Notes: generated from the letters alone by a model not told the origin. 64,000 bases of DNA from Apricaphanius iberus (GCA_028564705.1 JAPXFQ010001768.1:496001-560000); one strand, 5' to 3'; shown: positions 23,901 through 32,860, numbered from the stretch's first letter. A program made the numbers and translations.

Positions 23901-26900
23901 CTTTGCTCTGAGATGTTCATAAGGCTTCCAACTGTTTTGAATTCATCATCTATCATGACACAGACATTGAACGTTAACTGGAGCCTTCCCATTTTCTACC
24001 AAGTGCTGCTCTCTATTTCTATGGCATAAACATGAATTTAGACCAGGGCCATGTAACTCCAGGCCTCCACCACTGGTGTCCTGCAGATTTTAGATGATTT
24101 AAAAAGCTAAATTACCTCCTCAACATGTCACGACGTTCTCTGGACTTTTGGAGATAATTTGATTGAGGCATGTTGTCCCAGGGTGACGTCTTAAGACATG
24201 TAGGAGGCCTGAGTTTGGAAATGACTGATCCAGAGCCATATATAGTATTGTGGATCAGCCCTGTTCTGTTTGTCTCATATCTTCCTCTCTCTGATCAACC
24301 TCAGTTAGCAAGGTAGGTTACCAGAGGATCTGACCAGTTTCTACTCTGTCCTCCTTAAGCTTGGTTTATGTTTGATACATCCGCGGGCTTCGCACGGCTC
24401 CACGCAGCCAAATTACGCCATTTCAGCAACCACGCCTCTCCGCGCGGCCACCGCGGAGACCCAAAATTCCGCACTGCGCTCCTAGGAAATTCTGTAACAA
24501 CGCGGTCCCGCGTGGAAAAAACATGGCAGACTGGCATGGGCTCCGCCGGAGGTTCGTAAATACAGACATCTTTATGATTTGGCCGATAGAGATCACTGTG
24601 ATCAACTGTGTTTTAATGGACGAGAAGACAGTCTCCTTTTTCGTCTTTTTTCCTAAGTAAATAGCATAAAAGTTCTGCTTTGTTTAAGCTCACGGGTGTC
24701 ACCATCTTGTAAACAACAGTGATTTCTACTTCTACTATTATGTAGTGTTGTATGCATGCCGTAGAGCCCTACACTGCCCCCTACAGTCTTTAAGAATATT
24801 AGTTCTCAGCAGGGACATGCCGCAAAAAGTATAAACGCTGCTAGAAGGCGTCTCGGCCGGTTCCACATGTCTGATTTCCGCACGGAATGTTCATGCGTCT
24901 AGCATAAACCAAGCTTTAGTTCCTTCCACCTTTGCATTCTAATATAACACCAGCATGACTCATAGATGGTTCATCTTATGGAGTTAGCAAGCTGCTCTCT
25001 GTCCATCTCTCCACTACACTAAGAGCTAAGCTCCTGTCAGCGCCATCAACAGAAAACTATAGGTTTTAATGCTGACTTTGACTCAGTTTAAATTTTAAAC
25101 ATTTACAACTTTACTACAACTATGATGGAGCACAACCATACAGCTATGATCTACTGCCTGCCCCAGATAACAGAGAAAAGAGATAATGCTATTAGCCTCA
25201 GTGCTGCAAGCTATTTTTACTGTTTCTTTTACAACCCACATGTCATTTTAATTCTAATCTTTGATAGCCATCTTTCCACAAAGTTGGTGATTAGCAGATG
25301 TTAGACAAAAGACTTCCAAAGCAGAGATCCCGTCTGTGTAGAGCTGGTGGATCCGGTCGGGTCTCCCAGCCGGCTGCTGCCGCAGACGCTGGTCCCATGA
25401 AGCTGTTAGCACCGCTACACGCTGATCTTTGCTTTGGAAAAAACTCTGTCACATCGCTGGTATTTTAAACCTCTGGTCTGTTTGTACAGTGTTGAATTAA
25501 ATAATTATCATAAGTAATTCAATGCATGTTCAAGCAGAGACAAAATGGAGCCAATTTCCAGTTTAACATTTATTTTGAACAGATTAACAAATTGCAGTTT
25601 TACAGAGGAATTTTGCCCCCGTCGTTCCTCTGTGGTCCAGATTTAAAGAAATCTGAACAATTAACTGATCTTCATTTCACAGCTTTATAGACAACCGGGC
25701 CTCTAGGCGTTTCTAATCTCTCCAATCAGAACATTTTCATACAGTGTCTTAGCTCTTATTTGCTGTCAGAGAATCCTGGAGTCAGAAGATGGGTCGTCTC
25801 TGTTCTGGGTCAAAGGTTCATTATAAAGAATTATGGTTTTATGGCTATCTGCTTCTCTAAAACTTTTCTCCCAGTTTCTTATCTAAACATCCTGCTTTTA
25901 CAGCTTGCAATAAAACTCACCCCAGAGTTTTATGACTTAAAAGCTTACCTGCATAAACAATAGTGACAGACCCATTTTTACAACCATGCAAACTATATAA
26001 ACAGTCTTTTACCTTCTGAATAATAAAAGTTTAAACCTTATGCAGAATTACCACAACAGTAAACATTATAATTTACAATTTTTAATAAAAATGATCAAAA
26101 TTCGAAGCTACTGAACACACTGACTCCTGATAACACAATCGCAGGATCTGATAACTAGAAATTAAGAAAGTAGCCCACAGCATGATGCCCCCTTATTTCA
26201 CAGGTCAAGATTATGAAACTTTTAAATTTAAAGGGATTATATCATGCTATTTTACAGCTTTCAACTTCTGGGATAGATATATATATGATAAAATGTTGGT
26301 GTATACAGTATTAATTTGTCCTGAAATTTAACTTGCATCCTGCAGTTAAAGGACAACTAAGCACCAAATCAACTTTTTGTAGCTTATAAACTGCATAAAT
26401 ATGTTTCTTATAGTTCTCTCTACATGTCCTGGTCCCTTTTTTGACATTTCACTGCAAATTAGATAAAATCTCACTTTTGAGCCTAAACCGTCTGTGTGGC
26501 GCCATCTCGGCCACACCTCCGTAGCGAGGCGCTGTGAACTGCTTGCAGCACAAAACCTGAGTTACCCCTACTTACTGACATTTTCTCATTACCTATGATA
26601 AACGTAATGATAAAGGATAACTAACATCAGTGAATGGAAAATAAAATCTGGGCCTGTCGAAGCAGAATCACACGAAATTACTCGAGCTAATCGATATTTA
26701 GCATTAGATTTGGTAACAACAATGTACCACTCAGAGACGGCGCTCATTCTATGCTGCGATGCCGCTACAGGTTCGGCAACTGCTGCTGAGAACAAGACAT
26801 CGGCCTGAAATGATCTGACTCAGAGCCACTCAGTTACTCCACAGAACTGGAGAAAAACTCAACCTACAGATTATTTCCCTTTGAGGCAAAGGAGCCCGCG

Positions 26901-29839
26901 TTGCTGTGGCTCTCTCTGCCTTTCTGTCCGTCTGTGACTCTGCGCTGCTGCCTGCCAGTCAGTCACAGCCCAAACCACGCCCAGCCAGTATTCCCCCCGC
27001 GTTTTTCCTGGTGCGCCAGGCAACGCCTTCTTTTGAGCCGTTTTTCAAAAATAAATGTGGGCGGGGTTATACTATGGTAGGGTGTTGAGTTACTCTTTAA
27101 TGTTGGACCACAAAGTAAAACGACTCGTTTCTCTATAAACCTGCCCCCTACACGCAAAGCTACGCTACGCTCTGCTGCACAGCCACAGCAGATCACACTG
27201 AGACAAACGGTGCTAAGCTTCATCTCAAACAGTATTCTGATTAAGAATTAAAAAATCATGAATTACCACAATGAAACTCTGTTATATTAAGGGCTCAGAC
27301 GTTTGCATCTAAAAAATAAATAAATAAACCATAAATAAAGCCAATTTCAGTCGCTAAATCTCCAGGCTTTAGACAGAGCCGAAAACAATTCAAACAATCT
27401 ATTAAGCAAATCTTTCCAGACCAGTATACAAAAAAGCTGTGGGTGTTGTTTTCTCCCTTTTACTGAACATTCTGAGATGCTACAGATCGATTAATTAACC
27501 ACACAATGCTGTTATAAGATCACATAAGCAGCTAGATAAATGGCTAACACACATTAGCATGTAGCCACTTACTTCTCTGTCCATCAGGCGTATTTGTTCT
27601 TTGATCCAGCTTCTGTTCTTTAGGAATGTGGAATAAAATCCTGTAATCCATGCAGCAAAACAGGCGTTTTCACAGAAAAAGTAAAAAAAAATCCCAAAAA
27701 CCAAAGTAGCCATTAACTGTTAGAGGGATGAGGATGAGTTTAAAATCTAGCAGAGGTAAACCGCTCTGCCTGCAGGGGAGGTGCAGACCCCTTTAGCACT
27801 CCTTTGTTTTCAACCAGTGATGTCACTAGTTGAACACTCAGTCGATTTCTAGAGAGGGAGGGGCAGCTGCTCAGAGAGCAGAATTCAGGAGGATTACTCA
27901 GATATGCATAAATTAAGACAAAAACCAATCTGGTGGGGGTTTTATGAGAAAATGTCTTTACCAGATGGTTGAAAAGTCCAAATACTTGATTTTGCATGAT
28001 ATAGGCCATTTAAATATTTCCAGTTATAGTGAAATGTAAAATAACCCCAATAAACTTTTCAAATGTTAATATTTGTAAATGTTTTTCATTGCAGATTAGA
28101 AACTATTTAACCTGCACTTTATATACTTTTTTTCTCCCATTTTGTCTTTTTAGATCCACCAAAGAGTGATCCTCCTCCTCCTCAGCTGGTCCCTGGGAAT
28201 GCGCCTGTTGCCGTATTGAGCGTGCTTCCTCCTCCTCCACCTCCTCAGCTCAACGTCCTTCACCATCCATTTCCTATCCAGCAGCTGCAGGGACCCCTGC
28301 CGGTCAGCTTGCAGCCCGCGGCCCCCTATGCCATGCCTCCTCAGGTCCCCATGCACCTCCACCCTGCCGTGCTTCAGGTGCCTACTGTGGCCGCCCAGGG
28401 CCTCCCGCCCCCTCCTCCGCCGCCTCCACCCATGCAGGCTGGGAGCCAGACTGTAGCAGGCGCAGTGCAGCCTGAAGGGCACACAGCTCAGGTACGGCAA
28501 CACTGGAGACCCCATCATTCTTAGTCTGATAAGGTTTATCTAAATAATAACACTCCAGCATTCATCACTTCTGCATCTCTAGATGGTGAGCACAGTTGTA
28601 GGGTACCCCAAACCCGGCCTCCTTCCCACGCCGACCAAAGTGGGCGTGGCAACCGTGTCCCATGTTCAGGCAGCAGCCAGTCAGGCGCTGCCGTCCTCTA
28701 CAACTCAACCCAGCCAGCACAGCAAGGCTCAGGCCGACAGCTCCAAGAAAGAGAAGGTAGCAAACTGTGAAGCAGTATGGAGGAGCTCAGTTTTCTTCAT
28801 GCAGTCATTTCTTCCTGTTTGTGCTGCAGAAACAGCAGATCCAAGAAAAAGCTGTAAGTGAAGTGAAGACAGCCATCAAACCATTCTATCAAAGGAAGGA
28901 AATCACAAAGGACGAGTACAAGGAGATCGTCCGCAAAGCAGTAGAGAAGGTACAAACACACACACTCACACATTAGGTCCTTGATTGACTTCCATACATT
29001 TCATCTAGTAACCGTCGGTTCAAGCCCCAGCTCAGTTCGTCTCGATTGTTGTGTCCTTGGGCCAGACACTCCAGCAGGCTCACTTACTTACTATCAGCAG
29101 TGTGTGAATGTGTGCATGAATGGGTGAATGTAGTGTGAAGCTCTTTGTCGTCCTCAGGACTACATAAAGCACTATACACATACAGGTCAGTTACTATTAG
29201 TTTTTAGCTGATAAAACCTGGAAACAGTGAAAAATGGTTCTCAGTTTGAATTCTAGACATGACCACACGTTTGTATTTCTAACCATCTCAGGAGTTTGTA
29301 TTAATATCCATTCATTTCAGTGACTCCTAACATTATTCTAAACATAACCCACAAAAAGCTCAAATCCTACAATAGGACATGGGCTGCAGCTATCGAATAT
29401 TGTACTGTCAGTCAATCCATGAAACTTTATAAAGTGCTTTTGTTCAGAGACATTCAACTAGACCATAAAAAGGACAATGGCTGGAGAAGAAATGAACCAG
29501 GTTAGTATTCAAATATTCTATCAAATCATCTGTCTTATAGTGTGGGGAAGAAAATAATTTGTAATTAGTTTGCATTTAAATCTGACATTAATTTTTCCTT
29601 TTTAGAAAATGGCACTTTTTATTGGATTAAAACAAACTATGCTACAGCTAATCAGTTCAATAACTACAATGTTTTAAAGGGTTTTGCAAAATGAAATTTT
29701 GGTCTTTTTAGTAAATGAAAAACAGTTCATTAAAAAAGAAACAAATGAGGAGGCGGAGACTTTTATTTTGAAAGGCTCAACATTATCTAATAAATGTGTG
29801 TTTTCTAGGTCCCTCATTCCCATCTGATATTAGTAGTCG

Positions 29840-29880
<41 letters not shown>

Positions 29881-31963
29881 CGTTAGCATTAGCCTCTCTA
29901 ACGTTAGCATTAGCCTCCCTAACGTTAGCATTAGCCTATCTAACGTTAGCATTAGCCTCCCTAACGTTAGCATTAGCCTCCCTAACGTTAGCATTAGTCT
30001 CTCTAACGTTAGCATTAACCTCTCTAACGTTAGCATTAGCCTCCCTAACGTTAGCATTAGCCTCTCTAACGTTAGCATTAGCCTCTCTAACGTTAGCATT
30101 AGCCTATCTCGAGGTGGATTGGCTCCTGAGGCTTCCTATTGCAGTGTCTCTGTGTCGAAGTCATGCCTCTGTGTCATTGGTTTAAAATGATCACAAACGG
30201 TGGATTCTTTCTGCCTTTTACATTGTTTTGATTTGTTTCTCCATCTTTCTCCATGGGGCCTAGATTACGACGTTGTGCCTCAGTAAAATGTGTCTGTGTA
30301 AAAAGCAGCAATAATGATAAAATAATGTGATTAATAAAGCTTCGGATCAGTAAAAAATGACTGTTTATTAAATGAACCTATTCAATTTTTTGTTTCAGCC
30401 CTAACTAGAGCTATAGCAGTGCTTCTCACATTATGTCCTCATCACAACCGAAGCTTCAATATATTTAATATGGTTTGATACAATAGAGCACCACTAAGTA
30501 GTGCGTCTTGATGAAACATGATTTCCACTTTCTTTTCCACAAACAGAAGTCAAAAGCTGCAGTGTATCTGTATTTGTCCACCTTTACTCTGATAGCTGTG
30601 AATAAAATCCAGTGCGACCGATTGGTATGAAGCTCATTTTGAAGTATAGTCCAGTTAGATATGGTTTAGTTCCAGTATGGATCCAGTTGGGCCAGAGAGC
30701 CAGACCCTTTAATTACCAGTCCGACTCCATTCCGACCATCACTTATGGTTGTTGGATATGAATCATGGCTGGAAAAAAGTTTGGGGACACAAGCAGAAGG
30801 AAGCAGTTTGCTGATATGGGATGAGGAGCTGCATTATTGAGGGGAAGCTTGAAGCAGAGGCCCACTCCTCTCCACATCGAAAAGAATCAACTGATGGTTT
30901 CTGGTAACGACCTTTAAGGACACGGGAGGAAGGCCATGAACTGTCTGTGGAGAGACAGCAGACTCTGTCAGCATCAGGCAACGCTAATAAAGCGACCAGT
31001 TCGACGCATAGACACAGAATATACATTATTAAGCTGAAGCTAGCAAAGCTCATAGGCGGGCCTTTCTCTGCTGGATGTTTTAAACACTAACTGATTGTGG
31101 TTGGCTAGGCAGCGCAACGTCATTACAGTGAGTCGCTCTGATTGGTTGCAGTGCTGCGTCAACAGTTTAACGACCGTCAGTTGATGGAGCCAAAGCTCAT
31201 GAAGCGCCGCAGAGACTGTGACGCTCCTCCAACGGCCTCAACCGTAGACTTAGCATGTAATCTAGACGTTGCTGATGCTGACAAAGCCTGTGGTCTTGAA
31301 TGCACCATTACTGTCAGGTGTTACCAAGGGGAGAGAGGAGTTTGGATTCTGGCTCTAAAACTGCTATAGAGCGACCGTATCCCAAACATGGATGGATGTG
31401 TTCTGTAAAGGTTTGGTTGATGATGGCAGTGAAGATGAAGGACCACAGCGGACATGTTGAGGACATCTTTGTAGGGCTGGAAATCCTCCCAGAGCTCACT
31501 CCAACCATCTTCTGAACATGGAACCATGGAGACACTTCAGACCCACCAAAACATGGACACTCATCTAAACTGGCTGGCCAACAAGTAGGGCGTCAATCAG
31601 ACGAGGCATGAGGTCCATGGTAACTCTGGAGGAGCTGCAGAAAGCCTCAGCTCTAATCTGTCCACCTCACTAGCTGCTACTACTGTTCAAATCTGGCCAC
31701 TAGACACTAGAGTGGTTAAAGAAGGCCATGAGGACATTTACGGCTTCACCCATGCATCAGTATGGTTAAATGAACTGCAGAAAACCCTACATGTTGACGT
31801 TTTATAGTGTGGGGTCCTTTATTAGCCGGTGGACTAACTGACTGGATTCGTTCTCTTCCCTCCTTAGGTCTGCCACAGCAAGAGCGGAGAGGTGAACGCC
31901 AGTAAAGTGGCCAACCTGGTGAAGGCCTACGTGGACAAATACAAACACGCCCGCAAGAAATAA
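5931..31963 (+). CDS. scaf11: scaf11: SR-related, CTD-associated factor 11 (RING finger, RS-rich), 14 coding exons
   Basis: SCAF11 is a nuclear SR-related protein of pre-mRNA splicing, also known as SFRS2-interacting protein. Coding exons: 5931-5949, 6449-6594, 6717-6794, 17125-17204, 17278-17357, 17435-17472, 18407-18477 and 18552-18677 (both tentative), 19138-19229, 20013-22550, 28154-28491, 28583-28756, 28830-28949, 31868-31963. All junctions are GT-AG and phase-compatible. The sum, 3,996 nt, is a multiple of three. Order of parts: RING (residues about 23-63), basic linker, long acidic region, RS tract (about 836-861), the segment [19 protein letters not shown] near the end of the big exon, proline-rich exon, conserved C-terminal domain. 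As I recall the human protein it has about 1,460 residues and the same architecture. The ATG at 5931 follows six in-frame codons in its exon (from 5913), so an upstream coding exon cannot be excluded. No first exon or promoter was identified. Confidence 0.95.
6449..6594 (+). CDS. scaf11: scaf11 coding exon 2: first half of RING finger
   Basis: The exon follows acceptor TTCAG and ends in TGG GCA GAG before GTGACG. It encodes an acidic leader and then CPVCL, a hydrophobic-glycine stretch, [10 protein letters not shown] and LLTWAE. This matches the order of zinc ligands in the human SCAF11 RING (CPICL ... SCNHVFC ... C ... KWAE). RING fingers usually bind E2 enzymes, but ubiquitin-ligase activity is an inference here. 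Confidence 0.95.
6717..6794 (+). CDS. scaf11: scaf11 coding exon 3: end of RING finger
   Basis: This 78-nt exon is phase 0 at both ends. It carries SCPVDRRPF, where the last zinc pair is C-P-V-D. Human SCAF11 has CPIDRKPF at the same place, so Asp instead of the eighth Cys/His is a family trait and not damage. A 10.3-kb transposon-filled intron follows. Confidence 0.95.
7146..7830 (-). mobile_element. Tc1-like transposon remnant A (C-terminal transposase part)
   Basis: The end sequence CAGGTCCATAAATATTTGG at 7149 is a typical fish Tc1-like terminus. Minus-strand translation gives pieces [38 protein letters not shown] and EWPS in separate frames, in the order of a Tc1 DDE domain. Stops and shifts make it non-functional. 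The left part of the element is missing where it meets remnant B. Confidence 0.7.
7835..8335 (-). mobile_element. Tc1-like transposon remnant B (catalytic-domain part)
   Basis: Minus-strand frames read [28 protein letters not shown] (second catalytic Asp), IENLWRKVK (catalytic Glu) and [19 protein letters not shown]. These are family hallmarks in correct order. Frameshifts separate them. It is truncated by the SINE at 8341 and by remnant A. Confidence 0.75.
8341..8705 (+). mobile_element. tRNA-derived SINE
   Basis: The head contains an A-box-like GCAGTGGTTAGC and a B-box GGTTCGTATCCC, followed by the well-known fish SINE body (TGTTCTCCCCGTGCATGCG, GGCTTCCTCCCACATTCC, ATGGACTGGCGACCTGTCC). 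It ends in a GGATGGAGAT-type tail. It is inserted in, or abuts, the Tc1 remnant. Not a functional tRNA gene: there is no cloverleaf. Confidence 0.85.
10006..10692 (-). mobile_element. hAT element with 8-bp target-site duplication
   Basis: Termini TAGGAATGCTCCGAT and ATCAGAGCACCCCTA are inverted repeats. They are flanked by the identical octamer TTATTTAC (9998-10005 and 10693-10700), the hAT hallmark. Minus-strand 10531-10322 encodes a BED-finger-type piece ([25 protein letters not shown]). Further codons resembling [14 protein letters not shown] follow with breaks. It is an internally deleted, non-autonomous copy. Confidence 0.85.
10322..10531 (-). pseudogene. ZBED/hAT transposase N-terminal fragment
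   Basis: The 69-codon frame shows the [10 protein letters not shown] ending of a BED zinc finger (H-x4-H spacing partly kept) but lacks the upstream CxxC pair. The catalytic domain is gone. Confidence 0.55.
11444..13052 (+). mobile_element. Tc1-like transposon with about 280-bp inverted repeats
   Basis: It is bounded by TA on both sides. Left terminus CACTCAACAAAAATATAAACG; the right end is its complement. Near-identical inverted repeats span 11444-11728 and 12764-13052, one on each side of a transposase gene. High arm similarity suggests fairly recent activity. The 1,609-bp length is typical for Tc1-like elements. The copy is inactive because its transposase is frameshifted. Confidence 0.93.
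11742..12733 (+). pseudogene. Tc1-like transposase, frameshifted
   Basis: From ATG 11742: HTH regions ([27 protein letters not shown]), then [10 protein letters not shown] with the first catalytic Asp (near 12197). A frameshift lies near 12345, where the frame must jump to [28 protein letters not shown] (second Asp) follows. At about 12530-12575 the reading leaves the expected [12 protein letters not shown] for a wrong frame and returns afterwards, so the catalytic Glu is lost. The C-terminus ...GGHTRY is complete. The ATG is chosen over a TTG five codons upstream. Confidence 0.9.
13226..14077 (+). mobile_element. small THAP-domain transposon with 6-bp direct repeats
   Basis: Inverted repeats CTAGTGTGCTTATATAGAGG and its near-complement end at 14077, about 40 bp each. 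ATAATT flanks both sides (13220-13225, 14078-14083). An 852-bp interior holds one THAP-like exon. It is probably a P-element-type deletion derivative, but the 8-bp duplication expected for P elements is not perfect. Confidence 0.65.
13422..13577 (+). pseudogene. THAP zinc-finger exon with in-frame stop
   Basis: It reads [20 protein letters not shown], then [20 protein letters not shown], then [14 protein letters not shown] and a GTAAGA donor. Spacing of Cys, FP, W and LC fits a THAP C2CH finger. The single TGA at 13533 interrupts it. Confidence 0.65.
15320..16312 (+). mobile_element. L2-like LINE, 3' part of reverse transcriptase
   Basis: A broken frame shows [21 protein letters not shown] (catalytic YADD motif changed to FAND), [49 protein letters not shown] and [13 protein letters not shown]. 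These are hallmarks of L2/CR1-clade elements. It ends in an ATT-type short repeat (16272-16308), as L2 tails do. Stops and shifts make it dead. Confidence 0.85.
16490..16790. mobile_element. second fragment of the fish DNA repeat seen at 2631
   Basis: Contains GGACAGCTCTCTGGTCCTTG, GACAGGTGTCTTTTATAGCG, TTCAAACAGGTGCCATTAAT and a 3' AT-rich end. I recall these blocks following those at 2631-2900 in one family. Here only the right part survives. Confidence 0.45.
17125..17472 (+). CDS. scaf11: scaf11 coding exons 4-6 (basic linker after the RING)
   Basis: Three short exons are separated by introns under 100 bp: 17125-17204 (ends phase 2), 17278-17357 (ends phase 1) and 17435-17472 (ends phase 0). 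Together they encode a Lys/Arg-rich linker beginning VPVRRQKTQ, with a Cys-rich ICCCRK patch and ending SSLSRKK. Human SCAF11 has a comparable basic linker (VQVKKQ...) directly after the RING. Each exon has a pyrimidine-rich acceptor and GTAAGT, GTAGGT or GTGCGT as donor. Confidence 0.88.
17473..18406. other. scaf11 intron 6, no confident feature
   Basis: A 17700-18200 stretch (GGTTGGGCTTTGGGAATTGG, TGGACTGTGGCTTTATTTTC) has the look of an old DNA transposon but gives no readable motif. No exon similarity to SCAF11 was found. Confidence 0.4.
18407..18477 (+). CDS. scaf11: scaf11 tentative coding exon 7 (71 nt)
   Basis: This exon is placed by splice sites and phase only. The acceptor is TTATCCAG and the donor is GTAAGT. 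It starts in phase 0, matching the previous exon, and ends with two spare bases, which fit the next tentative exon. The reading ([16 protein letters not shown]...) has no similarity to human SCAF11 that I can see. Without this exon and the next, the downstream frame cannot be reached, so some exon pair must lie in 17473-19137. Confidence 0.5.
18552..18677 (+). CDS. scaf11: scaf11 tentative coding exon 8 (126 nt)
   Basis: The acceptor is TTGCCCTGCAG and the donor is GTAATG. The open frame reads from [13 protein letters not shown] through [13 protein letters not shown], has no stop, and ends with two bases (AG) completed by the G that opens the next exon. Human SCAF11 has a weakly conserved stretch with LSWFP in the equivalent place, so homology is only suggestive. 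Minus-strand frames are also open here, so openness alone proves little. Confidence 0.52.
19138..19229 (+). CDS. scaf11: scaf11 coding exon 9
   Basis: The acceptor CTTGCAG is preceded by a C/T tract and the donor is GTGAGT. The exon encodes [18 protein letters not shown] and ends ...SASNF plus one base. Human SCAF11 has a comparable aromatic/serine-rich segment (PWN...LISS...FEHF) just before its large exon. The spare G joins TA at 20013. Confidence 0.85.
19340..19975. repeat. fish interspersed repeat with TTTATAAAGCGC tail
   Basis: Begins CAAATCAAACTTTATTTATA / AAGCGCTTTTCA, then CAAAGTGCTTTACAGAA. It runs through a CA/GC-rich stretch (GGGCTGGTACCCCCACCTCC) to an A-rich end with repeated AAAATATAAAGT. 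The TTTATATAGCGC motif recurs at 9000, 34660, 39890 and 62865. It is probably a LINE or SINE tail; it codes for nothing. Confidence 0.55.
20013..22550 (+). CDS. scaf11: scaf11 coding exon 10: 2.5-kb exon, acidic repeat and RS domain
   Basis: A single 2,538-nt exon encodes residues of about 244-1089. It opens with a basic, Ser-rich part ([17 protein letters not shown]), as in human SCAF11. A long Glu/Ser-rich acidic region follows. About 21040-21340 is a degenerate repeat of KEE/KED blocks. Next come [15 protein letters not shown], an Arg/Ser/Asp-rich stretch, a pure RS run (about 21790-21860), Gly/Arg-rich segments and [19 protein letters not shown] domains mediate contacts among splicing factors. 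The donor CAG/GTTCCT is weak, but its phase (1) fits the next exon exactly. Long open frames on the other strand and in frame +2 are composition shadows. Confidence 0.95.
22741..23273. mobile_element. Tc1-like deletion derivative, copy 1
   Basis: Perfect-looking ends CAGTACAGACCAAAAGTTTG and the inverse at 23273 lie between TA dinucleotides. Inside, only the transposase C-terminal end is left ([13 protein letters not shown], the Glu of DDE). Related copies are at 37601 and 46860. It is non-autonomous. Confidence 0.88.
23276..24350. other. intron 10 sequence without recognised feature
   Basis: I see no coding similarity, tandem array or inverted ends here. Some blocks (near 23300-23450) hint at old repeats. 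Confidence 0.35.
24355..24917 (+). mobile_element. Harbinger-like element, copy 1
   Basis: Inverted ends AAGCTTGGTTTATG...CATAAACCAAGCTT. The interior has CCGCGGAGACCC, a short frame [14 protein letters not shown] that resembles the start of a MADF domain, and CCCCCTACAGTCTTTAAGAA. A second copy in the same orientation is at 42237-42757. Harbinger-type elements often encode a Myb/MADF protein, but assignment is tentative. Confidence 0.65.
26225..28017. mobile_element. MITE-like element with ATATCATGC inverted ends
   Basis: AAAGGGATTATATCATGC (26231) and the complement of GCATGATATAGGCCATTT (27994-28012) are inverted. It carries the TTAA element at 26346 inside. Nothing codes. Confidence 0.55.
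26346..27100. mobile_element. piggyBac-type MITE flanked by TTAA
   Basis: TTAA-AGGACAACTAAGCACC at 26346 and GGTGTTGAGTTACTCT-TTAA ending at 27100 are inverted repeats beside the TTAA target. It is nested in the larger element and non-coding. CpG-rich interior near 26495-26535. Confidence 0.6.
28154..28491 (+). CDS. scaf11: scaf11 coding exon 11: proline-rich region
   Basis: The exon starts after TTTTTAG and completes the Asp codon begun 5.6 kb upstream. It encodes [12 protein letters not shown], further proline clusters, [13 protein letters not shown], and [11 protein letters not shown] before GTACGG. Human SCAF11 has LHLHTGVPLMQV...[11 protein letters not shown] at the same relative position. 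Polyproline stretches typically bind SH3, WW or EVH1 domains. Confidence 0.95.
28583..28756 (+). CDS. scaf11: scaf11 coding exon 12 (Ser/Thr/Gln-rich)
   Basis: This 174-nt exon is phase 0 at both ends. It reads from [12 protein letters not shown] to ADSSKKEK, a low-complexity Ser/Thr/Gln/Ala linker. The ending resembles the human linker (ADSSKTDKK) just before the C-terminal domain. Confidence 0.92.
28830..31963 (+). CDS. scaf11: scaf11 coding exons 13-14: conserved C-terminal domain and stop
   Basis: Exons 28830-28949 and 31868-31963 flank a 2.9-kb intron. They encode [19 protein letters not shown], then [19 protein letters not shown], then [20 protein letters not shown] and [10 protein letters not shown], ending in TAA at 31961. 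This helical block is nearly identical to the human SCAF11 C-terminus, the part related to other CTD-associated SR proteins. The fish protein stops about 18 residues earlier than I recall for human, just after the YK-basic motif. Confidence 0.97.
29010..29195 (+). mobile_element. SINE-like fragment in scaf11 intron 13
   Basis: B-box-like GGTTCAAGCCCC, then CCTTGGGCCAGACACT, GTGTGAATGTGTGCATGAAT and an ending TAAAGCACTATACACA. These are hallmark pieces of a tRNA-type fish SINE. The head is incomplete. Confidence 0.6.
29842..29879. repeat. (AT)n microsatellite
   Basis: About 19 uninterrupted AT dinucleotides directly in front of the 21-bp array. Confidence 0.95.
29880..30110. repeat. second 21-bp minisatellite, 11 copies
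   Basis: Unit ACGTTAGCATTAGCCT plus five bases, mostly CTCTA or CCCTA. Eleven copies give exactly 231 bp. As with the first array the 21-bp period keeps frames open on both strands (TLALASL type), which is not evidence for coding. It sits deep in scaf11 intron 13. Confidence 0.95.
30111..31867. other. rest of scaf11 intron 13, no assigned feature
   Basis: A 75-codon frame at 31142-31369 and a 96-codon minus frame at 30763-31053 are open, but neither has splice context or a known motif. No inverted repeats were noticed. Confidence 0.35.
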
Positions 31964-32860
31964 CGTTTGTGGGGCCACGGTGTCCCTCCTAGAGCCGTTC
32001 TGCTGATCTGATCAAGTGCAATTTCCTCCTGCTGGAATCTGGCCTCCGAGCTGAGAGATAACGGAGAGCCAGCATTTTCCTTTTTTGATATATCTACCTT
32101 TTATCGAATGAAGATTTGTTTTCTATAGATTTTCATATTTTGTTAGAAAATAATGACCAGATCACAAATTGTAATGCAAGAGCCCTTTATTTTGCTTAGA
32201 TCATGGGAACTACTGTAGAGTGCTTCAGATCTTTGAGAGATTACTAAAGATGAAGAGTTCATGTGGAGGAGAGCATCCTAACTTCATAGCTTGATTCAAT
32301 ATCATCAATTTTCCTTTTTGAAAATATGGAATAGTTCATCCGGAAGCACAAAAGTGCTTTTGTCCTTAATAGTCTGCGGCCTGATTTGGACTGCAATCTG
32401 AGGACTGTGATTGTAATCAGGGCTCTGATTGGATGCAAAGTCAGACGCCCAATCAGCAGTGAGTGTGAATGTGTAATATCAGTGTGTGTACATGAGCTGT
32501 GCAAAGTGTCTGGAAAGTAGTGAAATAAAGTAGATGCTTCCTGCTGTGCCTCTTGATCAGAGGTTACCAACCAATCAGGTGGTTTAGAGTTTGTTAACAG
32601 CTCTGAGCCACAAGGTGGAGCTAGTGTTTCTGGATGGATGGAAACCCATATGCTCACAAAATGTCTGGCTGTGTTGTTTTTTGTAGAAAATATGTGAAAT
32701 GGTCTAATTAAAAAAAAAACTAGATTTTTGGGCAGTGATTAAATATACAGAGGGGATTCCATAAAACATGTTTAATTAGGTCATCCATGGATACTCATCA
32801 TTAAACTTAGATCTTTTTCCTTGACTAAAGATCTAAATAAAGTTGGTTTCCTTTTATTTT
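31964..32860 (+). other. scaf11: scaf11 3' untranslated region
   Basis: Non-coding sequence follows the TAA. An AATAAA hexamer at 32836-32841 is followed by a GT-rich stretch (CTTGTGTGTCATGT), a good cleavage signal. An earlier AATAAA-like site lies near 32523. The exact end is inferred. Confidence 0.65.

Noticed and set aside
28150..28518. 122-codon minus-strand frame
   Set aside because: Reverse complement of the proline-rich scaf11 exon; Arg/Gly-rich composition follows from that.
29796..30185. 129-codon Leu/Ala/Thr repeat protein
   Set aside because: It is the second 21-bp minisatellite read in one frame, inside a scaf11 intron.
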